Source of the DNA: Saposhnikovia divaricata | Taxonomy: Eukaryota; Streptophyta; Magnoliopsida; Apiales; Apiaceae | Reading direction: 5' to 3' | DNA: 64,000 nucleotides | Assembly (NCBI GenBank): GCA_036435485.1 | Contig: CM071596.1 | Location: 135,185,001-135,249,000, forward strand | Shown: positions 34,215 to 45,912 of the stretch, in pieces | How the letters are laid out: the number at the start of each line of letters is the position of its first letter | How positions within the stretch are numbered: the first letter of the stretch is position 1 | Translations under genes and position numbers: made by a program | The notes under the pieces: model-generated | The model's database searches: none | What the model saw: only the letters and a program-made list of their open reading frames with translations | Told to the model about the DNA's origin: nothing

Positions 34215-37200
34215 CTAGCCTATAACTCGTGCGATATAAATCCATAATGTAAATGTAAATGGAAATATCGTATATACTTGCATTCAAATTTTTGTTGATA
34301 TTATCATATTCAAATTACGATTCCATAATAATCCATAATGTAATATTTGTTTAAAATATAATTTAATATTAATTTGTAATTATGTGAAATTTTTATTGTT
34401 TATTATATTGTTTTAGTTTGTTTTCACTTTGTTGATTTATAATTTGTTGTAAATTTGTTAATAAATATGTGATATTAAAATTTTTTAAATTGTGATAATA
34501 TTTTGTCATATTAATTTATACTATTATATAAAAGCCGAAACATTAAAAATTTGGTTGGTCGGTACGGTACCTGTTATCTACTAACTAATTAATTTCCTTT
34601 TTCAGGTTAAACATATTATCTTTTTTATTTTTTCATGAACTAAATAATTTCCTTTTTCTTATAAAATATAATAACTTTTATATTTTATCTAACTAAAATT
34701 TCTCCTTTATGAATCAATTTCCTTTTTAAGGTTAAACATATTACAATTTCTATTTTTCAATTACATATCTACTAACTAATCAATTTCCTTTTTCAGGTTA
34801 AATATATTATTTTTTTCTATTTTTTCAAGAACTAAATAATTTCCTTTTTCAGGTAAAATACAATATCTTTTATATTTTGTCTAACTCAAATTTCTCCTTT
34901 ATGAATCAATTTCTTTTTTCAGATTAAACATATTATCTTTTCTTTTTTCAATAATTAAATAATTTTCTTTTTCAAGTAAATTAGAATATATTTTTCATTT
35001 TATATAACTAAAATTTCTCCTTTTTAAAAACACTATGAACAATTTTATTTAATAAAATAACATAATTATATTATAATTACTGTTAACTAATCAATTACCT
35101 TTTCCAGTCAAAACACGTTACCTTTTCTCTTTGCTCTAACTAAAATCTTTCTTTTTCCATTATATCATGAACGGTTACCTTTTTCAGCCAAAACACGTTA
35201 CCTAAACCTCCTTTTTCCCAATTATATCACGGACGTTTCTATTCAATAAAAATAAATAATAATATTATAATACTAATAAATAACCGATTACTTTTTCAAC
35301 TAAAATTTATCATCATCTTTTTTTTTCTTGACAAATTTTTTTTATCATTTTTTTATTTTTTTCTAATTAAATTCCTTTTTTTAGAAATATAACGGGCAAC
35401 ATTAATTTCTCATTTTCTAAAAATTATGAGCAATTTTATTTAGTAAAATAACATAATTAAATTATAATTAATATAAACTAATCAATTACCTTTTTCATCT
35501 AGAACATATTACCTTTTTATTTTCTATAACAAAATCCTCTCTTTTTTTAATCATATCACGGGCATTGTATTTAATATAATGACGTAATAATTTTATAATT
35601 ACTAATAATTAATCGATTACCCTTTTCAACTAAAACTTATCATCTTTTCTATATTTTCAAACTAAAATCCCTCCTTTCCTTGAAATATCACGGATCACAT
35701 TAATATAATTATTATCAAATTAATTTAAATGGATGAATTTTTTTATAGAATATAAAAAAAAATCCGTGCATCGCACGGGTTTTAGGCTAGTATAAATATA
35801 AATGGAAGTATTGTATATACTTGCATTCAAATTTTTGTTGATATTATCATATTAAAATTACGATTCCATAATAATCTATAATGTAATATTTGTTTAAAAT
35901 AGAATTTAATATTAATTTGTAATTGTTTGAAATTTTTATTGTTTGTTATATTATTTTAGTTTGTTTTCACTTTGTTGATTTATAATTTGTTGTAAATTTG
36001 TTAATAAATATGTGATATTAAAATTATTTAAATTGATTTTGAAAATATTTGGTTTCTAAGTAATTGAAAGAGTACAAAAGTTAGGTGTAGATGAAGAATT
36101 TTAACCCAAATATAACTAAAAGAGTTTGTAATTGAATATTTATTGGAGTGTAAATAAAAGAGTTTGTTATTAAATTAAATTTATGGGTTTTTTTTTGTAA
36201 AATAAAATTTATATGTATTTTAATTTATTTTTTCATTTTTGGAAGGTGTTAGCAAACTTTTTGGGAAGGTATTAACCGACCGACCAACCAACTATACCCT
36301 GGTTCGCTTATAATAGTATAGTATAGATTATTGTTTATTATATAGTTTTAGTTTGTTTTCACTTTGTTGATTTATAATTTGTTGTAAATTTGTTAATAAA
36401 TATGGGATATTAAAATTATTTAAATTGTGATTATATTTTGTCATATTAATATAAATATAAATGGAAGTATCGTATATACTTGCATTCAAATTTTTGTTGA
36501 TATTATTGTTTATTATATAGTTTTAGTTTGTTTTCACTTTGTTGATTTATAATTTGTTGTAAATTTGTTAATAAATATGTGATATTAAAATTATTTAAAT
36601 TGTGATAATATTTTGTCATATTAATATAAATATAAATGGAAGTATTGTATATACTTGCATTCAAATTTTTGTTGATATTATCATATTCAAATTACGATTC
36701 CATAATAATCCATAATGTAATATTTGTTTAAAATAAAATTTAATATTAATTTGTAATTGTGTGAAATTTTTATTTTTTATTATATAATTTTAGTTTGTTT
36801 TCAATTTGTTGATTTATAATTTGTTGTAAATTTGTTAATAAATATGTGATATTAAAATTATTTAAATTGATTTTGAAAATATTTGGTTTCTAATTAATTG
36901 AAAGAGTACAAAAGTTGGGTGTAGGTGAAGAATTTTAACCTAAATATAACTAAAAGAGTTTGTAATTGAATATTTATTGGAGTGTAAATAAAAGAGTTTG
37001 TTATTAAGTTAAATATATGGGTTTTTTTTTGTAAAATAAAATTTTATATGTATTTTAATTTATTTTTTCATTTTTGGAAGGTGTTAGCAAACTTTATGGG
37101 AAGGTATTAACCGACCAACCAACCAATTATACTCTGGTTGCTTATAATAGTATAGTATTGATTATTGTTTATTATATAGTTTTAGTTTGTTTTCACTTTG

Positions 37201-38634
37201 TTGATTTATAATTTGTTGTAAATTTGTTAATAAATATGTGATATTAAAATTATTTAAATTGTGATTATATTTTGTCATATTAATATAAATATAAATGGAA
37301 GTACCGTATATACTTGCATTAAAATTTTTGTTGATATTATTGTTTATTATATAATTTTAGTTTGTTTTCAATTTGTTGATTTATAATTTGTTGTAAATTT
37401 GTTAATAATTATGTGATATTAAAATATTTAAATTTTGATTATATATTGTCATATTAATATAAATATAAATGGAAGTATCGTATATACTTGCATTCAAATT
37501 TTTGTTGATATTATCATATTCAAATTACGATTCTATAATAATCCATAATGTAATATTTGTTTAAAATAGAATTTAATATTAATTGGTAATTGTGTGAAAT
37601 TTTTATTGTTTATTATATAGTTTTAGTTTGTTTTAACTTTGTTGATTTAAAATTTGTTGTAAATTTGTTAATAAATATGTGATATTAAAATTATTTAAAT
37701 TGATTTTGAAAATATTTAGTTTCCAAGTAATTGAAAGAGTACAAAAGTTGGGTGTAGGTGAAGAATTTTAACCCAAATATAACTAAAAGAGTTTGTAATT
37801 GAATATTTATTGGAGTATAAATAAAAGAGTTTGTTATTAAGTTAAATATGTTGTTTATTTTTTGTAAAATAAAATTTTATATATATTTTAATTTATTTTT
37901 TCATTTTTGGAAGGTGTTAGCAAATTTTTTGGGTGGACCAACCAACCGACCAACCAACCAATTATACTCTGTTTCCCTTATAATAGTATATTATAGATAT
38001 ATTTTAATTTATTTTTTCATTTTTGGAAGGTGTTAGCAAATTTTTTGGGAAGGTGTTAACCAACCGACCAACCAACCAATTATACCCTATTTCGCTTAAT
38101 TATATAGTTTTAGTTTGTTTTCACTTTGTTGATTTATAATTTGTTGTAAGTTTGTTAATAAATATGTGATATTAAAATTATTTAAATTGATTTTGAAAAT
38201 ATTTAGTTTCCAAGTAATTGAAAGAGTACAAAAGTTGGGTGTAGGTGAAGAATTTTAACCCAAATATAACTAAAAGAGTTTGTAATTGAATATTTATTGG
38301 AGTGTAAATAAAAGAGTTTGTTATTAAGTTAAATATATGGTTTATTTTTAGTAAAATAAAATTTTATATATATTTTAATTTATTTTTTCATTTTTGGAAG
38401 GTGTTAGAAAACTTTTTGGGAAGGTGTTAACCAACCGACCAACCAACCAATTATACCATGTTTCGCTTACAATAGTATAGTATAGATAGTATAGATTTAT
38501 ATATATTTTAATTTATTTTTTCATTTTTGGAAGATGTTAGCAAACTTTTTGAGAAGATGTTAGAAAACTTTTTGGGAAGGTGTTAACCAACCAACCAATT
38601 ATACCCTGTTTCGCTTATAATAGTATAGTATGGA
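34215..38634 (-). mobile_element. Non-autonomous Helitron with several tandem 5' ends
   Basis: On the - strand it starts TCCATACTATACTATTATAA at 38634 with A before it, and ends CTAG at 34215 with T after it. This is the Helitron pattern of 5' TC, 3' CTRR and insertion between A and T. The 5' end sequence (TATAAGCG, then a GGTTGG-rich stretch) recurs at about 36327, 37160, 38000 and 38485. Two AT-rich modules, one containing TTGCATTCAAATTTTTGTTG and the other GAAAGAGTACAAAAGTTG, are repeated several times between these ends. There is no Rep/helicase. A second Helitron is nested at 34515-35790. Confidence 0.7.
34515..35790 (+). mobile_element. Second Helitron nested in the first
   Basis: The 3' end is textbook: hairpin CCGTGC-ATC-GCACGG (35764-35778), then GTTTTAGGCTAG ending at 35790, followed by T. 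The 5' end starts TTTATACTATTATA after an A, close to the TC(T)ATACTATTATA type. The empty site is preserved in a sister repeat near 36620, which reads GTCATATTAATATAAATAT with no insert. The body holds degenerate tandem units around TTTCCTTTTTCAGGTTAAAC. It is 1,276 bp with no coding sequence. Confidence 0.8.
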
Positions 38635-39004
38635 TATATAATTTTTTTTTAAAAAAATAAAATTAAATCGGATCCAGATTTATAGTTTTATGGAAGGTTG
38701 TGATTCGAACCTGTATCCAAATTTATAAAAAAAAAATTCAGATCGAATGTTTGGTTCGATTATTCGGATCAAATATCCATATTTTTGGATTTTTAAAATC
38801 AAATAATGAATTGTAAATTAAAAAAAATCCAATTTTCAAATTTTATGCATATAAAGTATCGACATAGAATGATAGAAAAAGGAAAGAGGAACAATAAAGT
38901 ACATTGCTCAAAATTTACACAATTAAAATAATTCTTCTCTCCAGGAGCAAAATGACAGTCATCGAAACACGAGTTATACTGTTGGGTACTTAAATCCTTT
39001 TAAG

Positions 39005-40080
39005 TAAACCAAACCAAACCAAACCAAACATACCCAGTATATCCCGCTCAGAGCAGGGTCTGGGGAGGGTGGATTGTACGCAGACCATACCCCCACTTTT
39101 AGAGCGGGGAGGCTGTTTCCGTGAAGACCCTCGGCTTAGTGCACAACATATATAGAGTGTGGTAAATACAACGGAAATGATACGGAAAAGGACAAAGATA
39201 TACCTGAGGCCCATGGCTTTCTCCACATGGGGCTTACCTACCTGCGGGGATTGATGAGACTCCTAGCTTGATGCGCTCCAACTACACGGCAAGTTCCGCA
39301 CAAAGATAGCACCGCGCCAAGCTCCCTGCAACTGCAAAACCAGCAAACAGAAGACACTAAAAACTAGACGTGAGAGCGCTAAAGCCGAACTACTAAAAAA
39401 TCGCTAACCGAGACAAAGCAGCTCTGAGGCTCTCGACAATAGAGCCACAACCTAAAAGGGAATCCACCACTCTGATACGCCGCCTCCAAGAACACCTATC
39501 CGCAAGCATGGTCTCATTTATGTCTAAGGCCTTCAAATCCATCCTGATCTGCTCTTCCCACGACCTCCTCGGCCTGCCTCTCCTCCTCGCCCCAACAACC
39601 GCCAAACTCTCGACCCTCCTAACTGGGGCTTCAGCCAACCTCCTGCGAACGTGCCCGAACCATCTCAACCTTCCTTCCCTAACTTTCGCAGAAAAAGGCG
39701 CCACTTCGAGCTCGCTCCTAAACACCGAGTTCGGGATTCTGTCCAACAACGTGCGCCCACAAGACCACCGCAACATCCTCATTTCAGCCCCTTCCAACTT
39801 GCTTACGAGAACCTTTTTCTCCGCCCAACACTCAGAACCATATAACATCGCAGGACGGATAGCCGCTCTATAGAATTTCCCTTTCAACCTTAAAGGGACT
39901 TTCTTATCGCACATTACCCCTGAAGCTGCCCTCCACCTAAGCCACCCAGCCTTGATACGATGCGTTACATCGGCTTCAATCTCACCTTCCTTCTGGATGA
40001 TCGAACCCAAATACTTGAATTTATCCGTCTGCGGGACGCTCTGGTCTTCAATCCTAACCTCCACCCCTTCTTCGTTGGAC
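39005..40080 (-). pseudogene. 5'-truncated RTE-type LINE
   Basis: The - strand frame 40064-39393 encodes the C-terminal end of a plant RTE-like LINE RT protein: KYLGSIIQKEGEI, VPLRLKGKFYRAAIRPAMLYG, MRMLRWSCGRT, RLRWFGHVRRR and SWEEQIRMDL motifs. The polymerase core and endonuclease are missing upstream, so it is a dead-on-arrival copy. Downstream (39040-39150) is the family's 3' UTR (GAGGCTGTTTCCG, GACCCTCGGCT). It ends in a short TTGGT-type repeat on the - strand (AAACC units at 39005-39030), typical of RTE 3' ends. Confidence 0.88.
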
Positions 40081-40089
40081 TCACCACTG

Positions 40090-41693
40090 ACTGGATGGAA
40101 TAAACAAATCGCAAACGTACGCCATTGCTAACAGCAAATTTTAGACTAATCAAAAACTGTATGACTAAAATAATGACGACAATAATTAGAAGGTAATGCA
40201 TGTAAAACGAGTTAATGAACTCGCTAAACTCGTTCAAGTATTCAAATTGAAGTAGTAGGTTAAATGTGAATGTACCCGCACTCAGACATTTCCTGCTCGG
40301 CTGCCTCCTGTTGTTCTAGACCTCTCTTGACTCTTGTCTTTTTCATTGCTACCAAATTTTGGGTTGCAGGATTTTGATAGACATTTATCATACACACCTG
40401 CAAGATTGATGGATGCATCTGCTACATGTCTGTAAGGGTTGTAATTAACTCGAACTCATTTGACTGAGCTCGATTTAATTCGTTTAATTAAATGAGCTAA
40501 TATGGATTCGAACTCGATTTGAGCTCACCTCAGTTGGAGCTTAATTATTTTTATTAGTTAGAAATTAAATTTAGTTATTTTTTAATTTTGAGCTCACGAG
40601 CAAACTCGTCTTGGCTCGTCTATACACAACTGGTTGAATTCAAGTGAACTCAACTCAAGTTGAGTTCGGTCGAAGATTTGAACTCTTTGACTTATTTAAA
40701 TCTATAATACATTTATTGAATATTCTCAACTCAGCTCAACTCGAATTACAGCTCTATATTTCGAGCTAAAATACTTGTTTCACATGGTAATGAGACCGAT
40801 ATTTTTAATAGAATCAAAAGAAATATTATTTAGTTTAAATTCATATATGTAAAAAATGGATTAATAACTTATAAAATTAAGTTTAAAAATATTATAACTC
40901 ATTTAAAATTTTAGGTAGGTTTGATAAAGTCTAGGCAGGATTTGTAGGGTAGGTAGAATATATCCCTAGTTCAGGCTAAATTTAATAATAAAGTTTTTTA
41001 TTTAGGTGAAATTATCAAAAGTCTAAAACATATTGTGAAATTTGAAATCCACAAACTTGTAAATCTTTTAAAATAAATAAAATTTTAACATCAACATAGT
41101 TTAAAATATTTCTTATAATCTATATGGAACACTTTTTTATTTTAAAATATGATTAAAATCTAATTAAATATCCCTATATTTTTTAGATTTTGGATTAAAT
41201 ACGTACCACAAATTCCTCAAAATTTGAATTGAAAACTATAACATATTTTTATTTTATACATCTGGACTTTAATGAATTATTTAAATTTAAATTGAATATA
41301 CTAACACTTTTAAAATCAAAAAGAAAAATCTATAAAATTTAGCTTAAATGCACTCCCCTAATTAATAATTTGTGTATAACTTTGAAATCAATTGATTTTT
41401 TATTCTAATTAAAATGTTAATATGAGTTTAGCAAATTTATTGGTAACGGTTATGGAAAATATAAAAACTTTATATATATATATATATATATATAATATAT
41501 GCCATTACTCCATAAAGAACACTCTTATATAAAGAATAATAAAGAACATTATGGAATTATTTATTCAAATAGATCCAACGGTCCCGCCAGAGGCACCCAA
41601 TACAAAAAATTCTTTTTTTATCCTCTTTCCATTCAGCAAAAAAAAAAAAACTATTCACCGACGACGTCAACAGTGACGTCATCATAAACAGTG
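40090..41693. other. Gene-free, AT-rich; possible inverted-repeat element at 40440-40780
   Basis: At 40440-40780 GAGCTCGA/TCGAGTT words and loosely complementary ends suggest a non-autonomous DNA transposon, but no target duplication was found. A TA repeat lies at about 41468-41493. The bases CAGTG (41689-41693) flank the LTR of element 2; its partner is lost with the element's other end. Confidence 0.4.
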
Positions 41694-42200
41694 TGTTAGG
41701 CCGAATACACAATTAATAATCAAATTCGTATGAGAGTTTAACAAGTAATACGTTTATACACTTAAAAACTTCTGGTATTAAGAACCCTCTTCGTGATGTA
41801 AACTATCACAAAGAGCTGCTAGGTTACAATAAAGATAATTCGTTGTACGATACCCTTCTAGGGTTAACCTAACTGTATTTATAAAACATACAGCTACGAT
41901 ACAATCGCTAATTGATATTCCTAATAATCAGCTATACAATGATATCAATTACAGATTGTCACACGTCTCCTAAGTCAACTCGATCTCTTTGATAGCTATC
42001 CAATCTTCAAAGATATCGCTTCCATAATAAATCTTCAATCACTGTTGACCAGTAGACGCTGCCTCCAGATAGAGTTTGACAAACTCTTTCGAGCTTCCAA
42101 CTGTCAGAGTTTACACTAAACTCTGACCGCTTCCAGCTAAACTCTGATAATTCACTGTAACACTTAAACACTGATTAAAACACATCAATTATATTTAACA
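41694..42200 (-). repeat. 3' LTR of element 2
   Basis: On the - strand it starts TGTTAAATAT after the polypurine tract and ends GGCCTAACA; the termini TGTTA and TAACA are inverted repeats. It is 507 bp. A TATAAATA box lies at 41883-41876. Upstream of it in U3 there are palindromes: GTCAGAGTTTA-CAC-TAAACTCTGAC (42103-42127, arms perfect) and AGAGTTT-GAC-AAACTCT (about 42071-42087). Confidence 0.88.
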
Positions 42201-42304
42201 ATCTCCCCCAACTTGTTCATTAGCAAAAATGCACAAGTTAATGACAATAATTGATGATGTCAAAACAAATAGACAAATACAGTGTTTATACAAATTCAGA
42301 GTTT
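42139..42304 (-). other. Polypurine tract of element 2 inside a concentric hairpin
   Basis: The tract TGGGGGAGAT (- strand, 42210-42201) abuts the LTR at 42200. Four complementary pairs share one centre near 42223: AAACTCTGA/TCAGAGTTT (42139-42147, 42296-42304), TAAACACTG/CAGTGTTTA (42165-42173, 42280-42288), ACATCAATTAT with ATAATTGATGATGT (42182-42192, 42247-42260, 3-base bulge), and AACTTGT/ACAAGTT (42210-42216, 42233-42239). Confidence 0.75.
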
Positions 42305-42354
42305 AAGCTTCTACTTAACAAAATCTACAGAGAATAAGAAAATCCTTACAGACC

Positions 42355-45300
42355 TTAATCTCTTATCACTTCAAGATCTGGCATAGCTCTGAGATAATCT
42401 ATGAGCAATCTTCTTTCTGCATTTTCAAGCTCAATCTTCATAGCTTCTTTAATCTCTCTGAGCTGAGGATCACTCTCATCTGTCTGATAAATAGCAGCCC
42501 TAAGATCATAGATTTTGTTCCTTCTCATCTCATTTCCCAGTCTGATAAATTTGACTTCTTCTGACTGTGAATTGAAGTCAAGTACTGTGATTCCCAAATC
42601 AGTCTTTAATTTTGCAGTACCTTTCTTCATTTCAATAAGATTTCCATTGTAATCCCTGTACTTAGGAACATATCTGCTATTATATTTCTCTCCTCTGATT
42701 GCCAAATTCTGAAGCATCCTCTGTCTGAGCACATTAGCAACTGATTGAGTCCTTTGACTATTCACCTTGAAAAGATATAGAACATATTCTAGTTCTTCCC
42801 AACATTTCAAGCCAATATCATTCTCACCAATTTTAAATACTGTCCCATCAGCCATGAAATACAAGAGAAAGTCCTTCTTTAAACTCTTCTGATGAACTAA
42901 CTGTACTGATTCCAGTCTGTCCAAACTCTCTTGAGGGACACCACGACCTGGAACAGCTAGTGAAGAAGGATCTCTAGGACCAGTATATTGCCTTTTGTCT
43001 CTGTGTGAACCTAGTCCACCCTTATTATTTCCAACTTTACCAAACAAGGCTCTTCCATCAGAAATATTCATAGAAACTCCAGATAATATATTTGGATCTT
43101 GAATTGTTCCTTTCCCAAAAACCGATTTCAACTGAGAAGATTGTAAAGGTGTGGTCATAACTTGTGATGCAACAGAAGTTGTAACTTTCTTCTGTGAACT
43201 TTCTCCTTCAATGCCTTTCAGCTTGAGTTGAGCTTCTGCTGCCATTGTTTCCTTTGAAAACTGAGATCTTTGACTAACATCAGCCCTTTCCTTGATCACA
43301 ACACCTTTAACAACAGGCCTAGGAGCTTTTCCTCTTTTTATCTTACCAGACTTTAAAGCCTTGAGATGTTCTTCTTGTAAACTCTTTTCTTCAGCTTCAA
43401 TGTCCTCAATTGTAACTCCTTCCTCATTCTCTTCAATAAATAACTTAGCAGCCAATTCTTCATCAGTCTGTGGATTAGCAGGTAATAGCAAACTCTTGGT
43501 CTTTGAAGTACCTTGAGTATCAGTATTTATCCCAACAGACTGTGATTTAGATGACTTGCTAGTTCTCAAAGTTTGAACTTCTTCAGTTTTGTTCTTTCCT
43601 TTACTACTTGCTCCTCCATCTCCAGCACTATTCCTTCTGACAACTCTCTCCCCCTTTTTGACATCATCAGGCATTAGAATAGATGTAATTAACTCCAAGG
43701 AGGTAGCAATAGAATCAATTTTAACAGACAAGGCAGACTGATTTTCTTCAACTTTACCCAGCCTGGCAAAGAGATTGTCTTGAGCTTTAGAAAATTTTGT
43801 ATTCATGAGTTTTGACTCTCTTTCCATTTTCATATCTGTAGTTAAGATCTCAGTCCTCAAATCAGTGATTGCCTTTGTAGTGTCATCAAATCTTCTATCC
43901 AGAGTTTTGACTTGAACTACAGTTGCTTTTAAGCAAGAAAGAATCTCTCGATTGGAGATAGTATCAGCAGTTTGCTTAACAAAATCAGCTGCTCTCCCTC
44001 GTGGAAAAATGCAATCCTCTTTGTACCAGTCAGCAGCAGATTTTGCAAGCTGTGCTCTCTCAACTTCATGAGACTGACAAGGTTGAGTGAAAGGTGTATG
44101 TTTATTGTCTGTTTGTACTGGTGCACTCAGAGAAGAATCAGAGTTTGCACTGCTTTCACCTTCAGGTTCAACACTTGCAGCTTTAGCATGTTCATCTTCA
44201 AGTAAAACACTGTGCTGAGCATTGTCAGCCACAGTTTTAGCAATTTCTTCTGCAGCCTTGTCAAGATTTTCTCCATGTTGCTCAGGCTCAGCAACAGGGT
44301 TTACATTTTTGTCAACAACAGGCATAGACTGAGAAGTAGGCTTGGTTGCTTGATCAATTTCATCTCCTCCTTCAACAGTTTGGTGAGCATCTGATATTAA
44401 TTTAGTATGTGATGCTACAGTTTCAGAAAGAACAACTGTAGGTTGATCAGCTGCACCAGTATCAGAGATAAGATCAGAGAATGGCATAAATGAATCAAGA
44501 ATATCATTCATTGGAGAAAAGCCAACTCTAGTATCCTCTTCTGCAGGCATTTTGTCCTCTGCAGGCATTTCAACCTCTGCAGGTATTTCATCTTTCTCAA
44601 CCTCAACAGTAGGTGTTTGCTGTGAACCTACCTCTGGAGCTTCAACATCTTCATCCACAGAATCAGAAATTACCAGTTTTATTCTCTTCGCTAGAGGCAC
44701 TTCATCTGAATCCTCTTCACTAGATTGTGGAGATTGAGCTACCACTGAGAGTGACTTAGGTATGTTTGCCGTTTGTTTTATTCTTTTCACTCTTCTAGTA
44801 TAAAAAGCTCCAGGAGATGTCTGCTTTGCTTTCATTTTTGTCTCTATTGACTTCTTAACTCTTGCATGTCGTTCAGTGTTCAGTGCTGACTTTACTCTGC
44901 CTCTCTTTGTTTTAGACTGTGGTTGTGGTGGAGATTGTGACGATTCAGAGTTTGTTTGTGAAGTGTGTGAAGGTTGTTTTGTAGGTGCTGAGGGAATAGG
45001 TGATGTAGGTGGTTCAGTGTTTGATGTTTGAGTACGATCAATGTTTAGTTGTTCAGTTTGTGCTTCTTGTTGTGGTTCTGGTTGAGGTTCTGGTTGTGGG
45101 TCTGGTTGTTGTTGGTCCTGAGGTTGATTGAGAAAGTTCTGCAAAGCAAGTGGTAGAACAAAGGCAGGGAGATTTTCTTTACCAACATCCTTATTGGTCA
45201 TATCAGAGAATATTCTCTTGTTGACTCTAAAAGGCTGAATTTCATCAGTATCAGCAATATCTAGACCAGGTACACAAGCATTGAGCAACATTTGACAAAA

Positions 45301-45912
45301 TCGAGCATAATAAACTGTAGTAGACTCTGACAGTTTATCACCTAAATTCATCAGAACATATCTACCAAAATCAAAATTACTACCATAGAGTAGAGAATAC
45401 CCGATTTGTAGACTGTCTATTGGAATGGCATCCCAGTTGGTGACTTTCTTCTGGAATGTCCTTGTAATGCAATCAAAGAAAAAGTTCCATTCCTTCCTGA
45501 GATTAGGTCTCTTTATACCGCTAAGCTTGTCAAGAAATTCCATGTAACCTATCTCCTGTAGCATCTCTCTCAATAGAGTTTCATTAACAAGCGTATAAGA
45601 TGTATGTGTATCAAACCCCATTGTATCTCTTACAGTTTGTGGAGTAATCACAAAGTCTTGTTCTTCATAAGTGAAGATGATGTTAGGAGTCCCATTCTCT
45701 CCTCCATCCACATAGACTGAATTTTGCCAAAAAGTAGCAATTTGAGATGCAGAGAGAGTATCAGGTCCAACCAGAGCTTGTCCAATCTCTGAATCTCTCA
45801 AGAAATTCTGCATTAGATGAAACGCCTCTGGAACACGTTCATGATAGAGTGGAGCTTCATAGTTGTTCGGGACAAACCGTAGACCAAGAGCAGTGAATGG
45901 TTTAGAAGCCAT
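42355..45912 (-). CDS. Third ORF (ORF3) of element 2, intact, unknown function
   Basis: 1,185 aa from the ATG at 45912 (MASKPF). The frame is open further upstream but without an ATG. Residues about 1-270 form a globular domain that aligns with ORF3 of element 1: EWNFFFD against EWDYLFD, then LQIGY against LQHIGY, then YYARF against YYPRF. After it come a Pro/Gln/Glu repeat linker (about 275-345), Lys/Arg-rich patches, an NLS-like PLAKRIKL, acidic stretches, coiled-coil segments in the middle, another basic region, and a C-terminal globular domain (LLYFMADGTVFKIGENDI, WEELEYVLYLF) ending in a helical tail. No membrane segment or signal peptide is seen, so it is not envelope-like. The basic patches suggest nuclear or nucleic-acid contact, which is inference. 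It ends 155 bases before the LTR. Confidence 0.85.
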   Translation of the reverse strand: MASKPFTALGLRFVPNNYEAPLYHERVPEAFHLMQNFLRDSEIGQALVGPDTLSASQIATFWQNSVYVDGGENGTPNIIFTYEEQDFVITPQTVRDTMGFDTHTSYTLVNETLLREMLQEIGYMEFLDKLSGIKRPNLRKEWNFFFDCITRTFQKKVTNWDAIPIDSLQIGYSLLYGSNFDFGRYVLMNLGDKLSESTTVYYARFCQMLLNACVPGLDIADTDEIQPFRVNKRIFSDMTNKDVGKENLPAFVLPLALQNFLNQPQDQQQPDPQPEPQPEPQQEAQTEQLNIDRTQTSNTEPPTSPIPSAPTKQPSHTSQTNSESSQSPPQPQSKTKRGRVKSALNTERHARVKKSIETKMKAKQTSPGAFYTRRVKRIKQTANIPKSLSVVAQSPQSSEEDSDEVPLAKRIKLVISDSVDEDVEAPEVGSQQTPTVEVEKDEIPAEVEMPAEDKMPAEEDTRVGFSPMNDILDSFMPFSDLISDTGAADQPTVVLSETVASHTKLISDAHQTVEGGDEIDQATKPTSQSMPVVDKNVNPVAEPEQHGENLDKAAEEIAKTVADNAQHSVLLEDEHAKAASVEPEGESSANSDSSLSAPVQTDNKHTPFTQPCQSHEVERAQLAKSAADWYKEDCIFPRGRAADFVKQTADTISNREILSCLKATVVQVKTLDRRFDDTTKAITDLRTEILTTDMKMERESKLMNTKFSKAQDNLFARLGKVEENQSALSVKIDSIATSLELITSILMPDDVKKGERVVRRNSAGDGGASSKGKNKTEEVQTLRTSKSSKSQSVGINTDTQGTSKTKSLLLPANPQTDEELAAKLFIEENEEGVTIEDIEAEEKSLQEEHLKALKSGKIKRGKAPRPVVKGVVIKERADVSQRSQFSKETMAAEAQLKLKGIEGESSQKKVTTSVASQVMTTPLQSSQLKSVFGKGTIQDPNILSGVSMNISDGRALFGKVGNNKGGLGSHRDKRQYTGPRDPSSLAVPGRGVPQESLDRLESVQLVHQKSLKKDFLLYFMADGTVFKIGENDIGLKCWEELEYVLYLFKVNSQRTQSVANVLRQRMLQNLAIRGEKYNSRYVPKYRDYNGNLIEMKKGTAKLKTDLGITVLDFNSQSEEVKFIRLGNEMRRNKIYDLRAAIYQTDESDPQLREIKEAMKIELENAERRLLIDYLRAMPDLEVIRD

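Noticed and set aside
34590..35700. CRISPR-like array
   Set aside because: The repeated TTTCCTTTTTCAGG units are degenerate tandem repeats inside a Helitron in a plant genome, without regular spacers.
40440..40790. Inverted-repeat DNA transposon
   Set aside because: Complementarity is loose and driven by GAGCTCGA-type words; no duplication.
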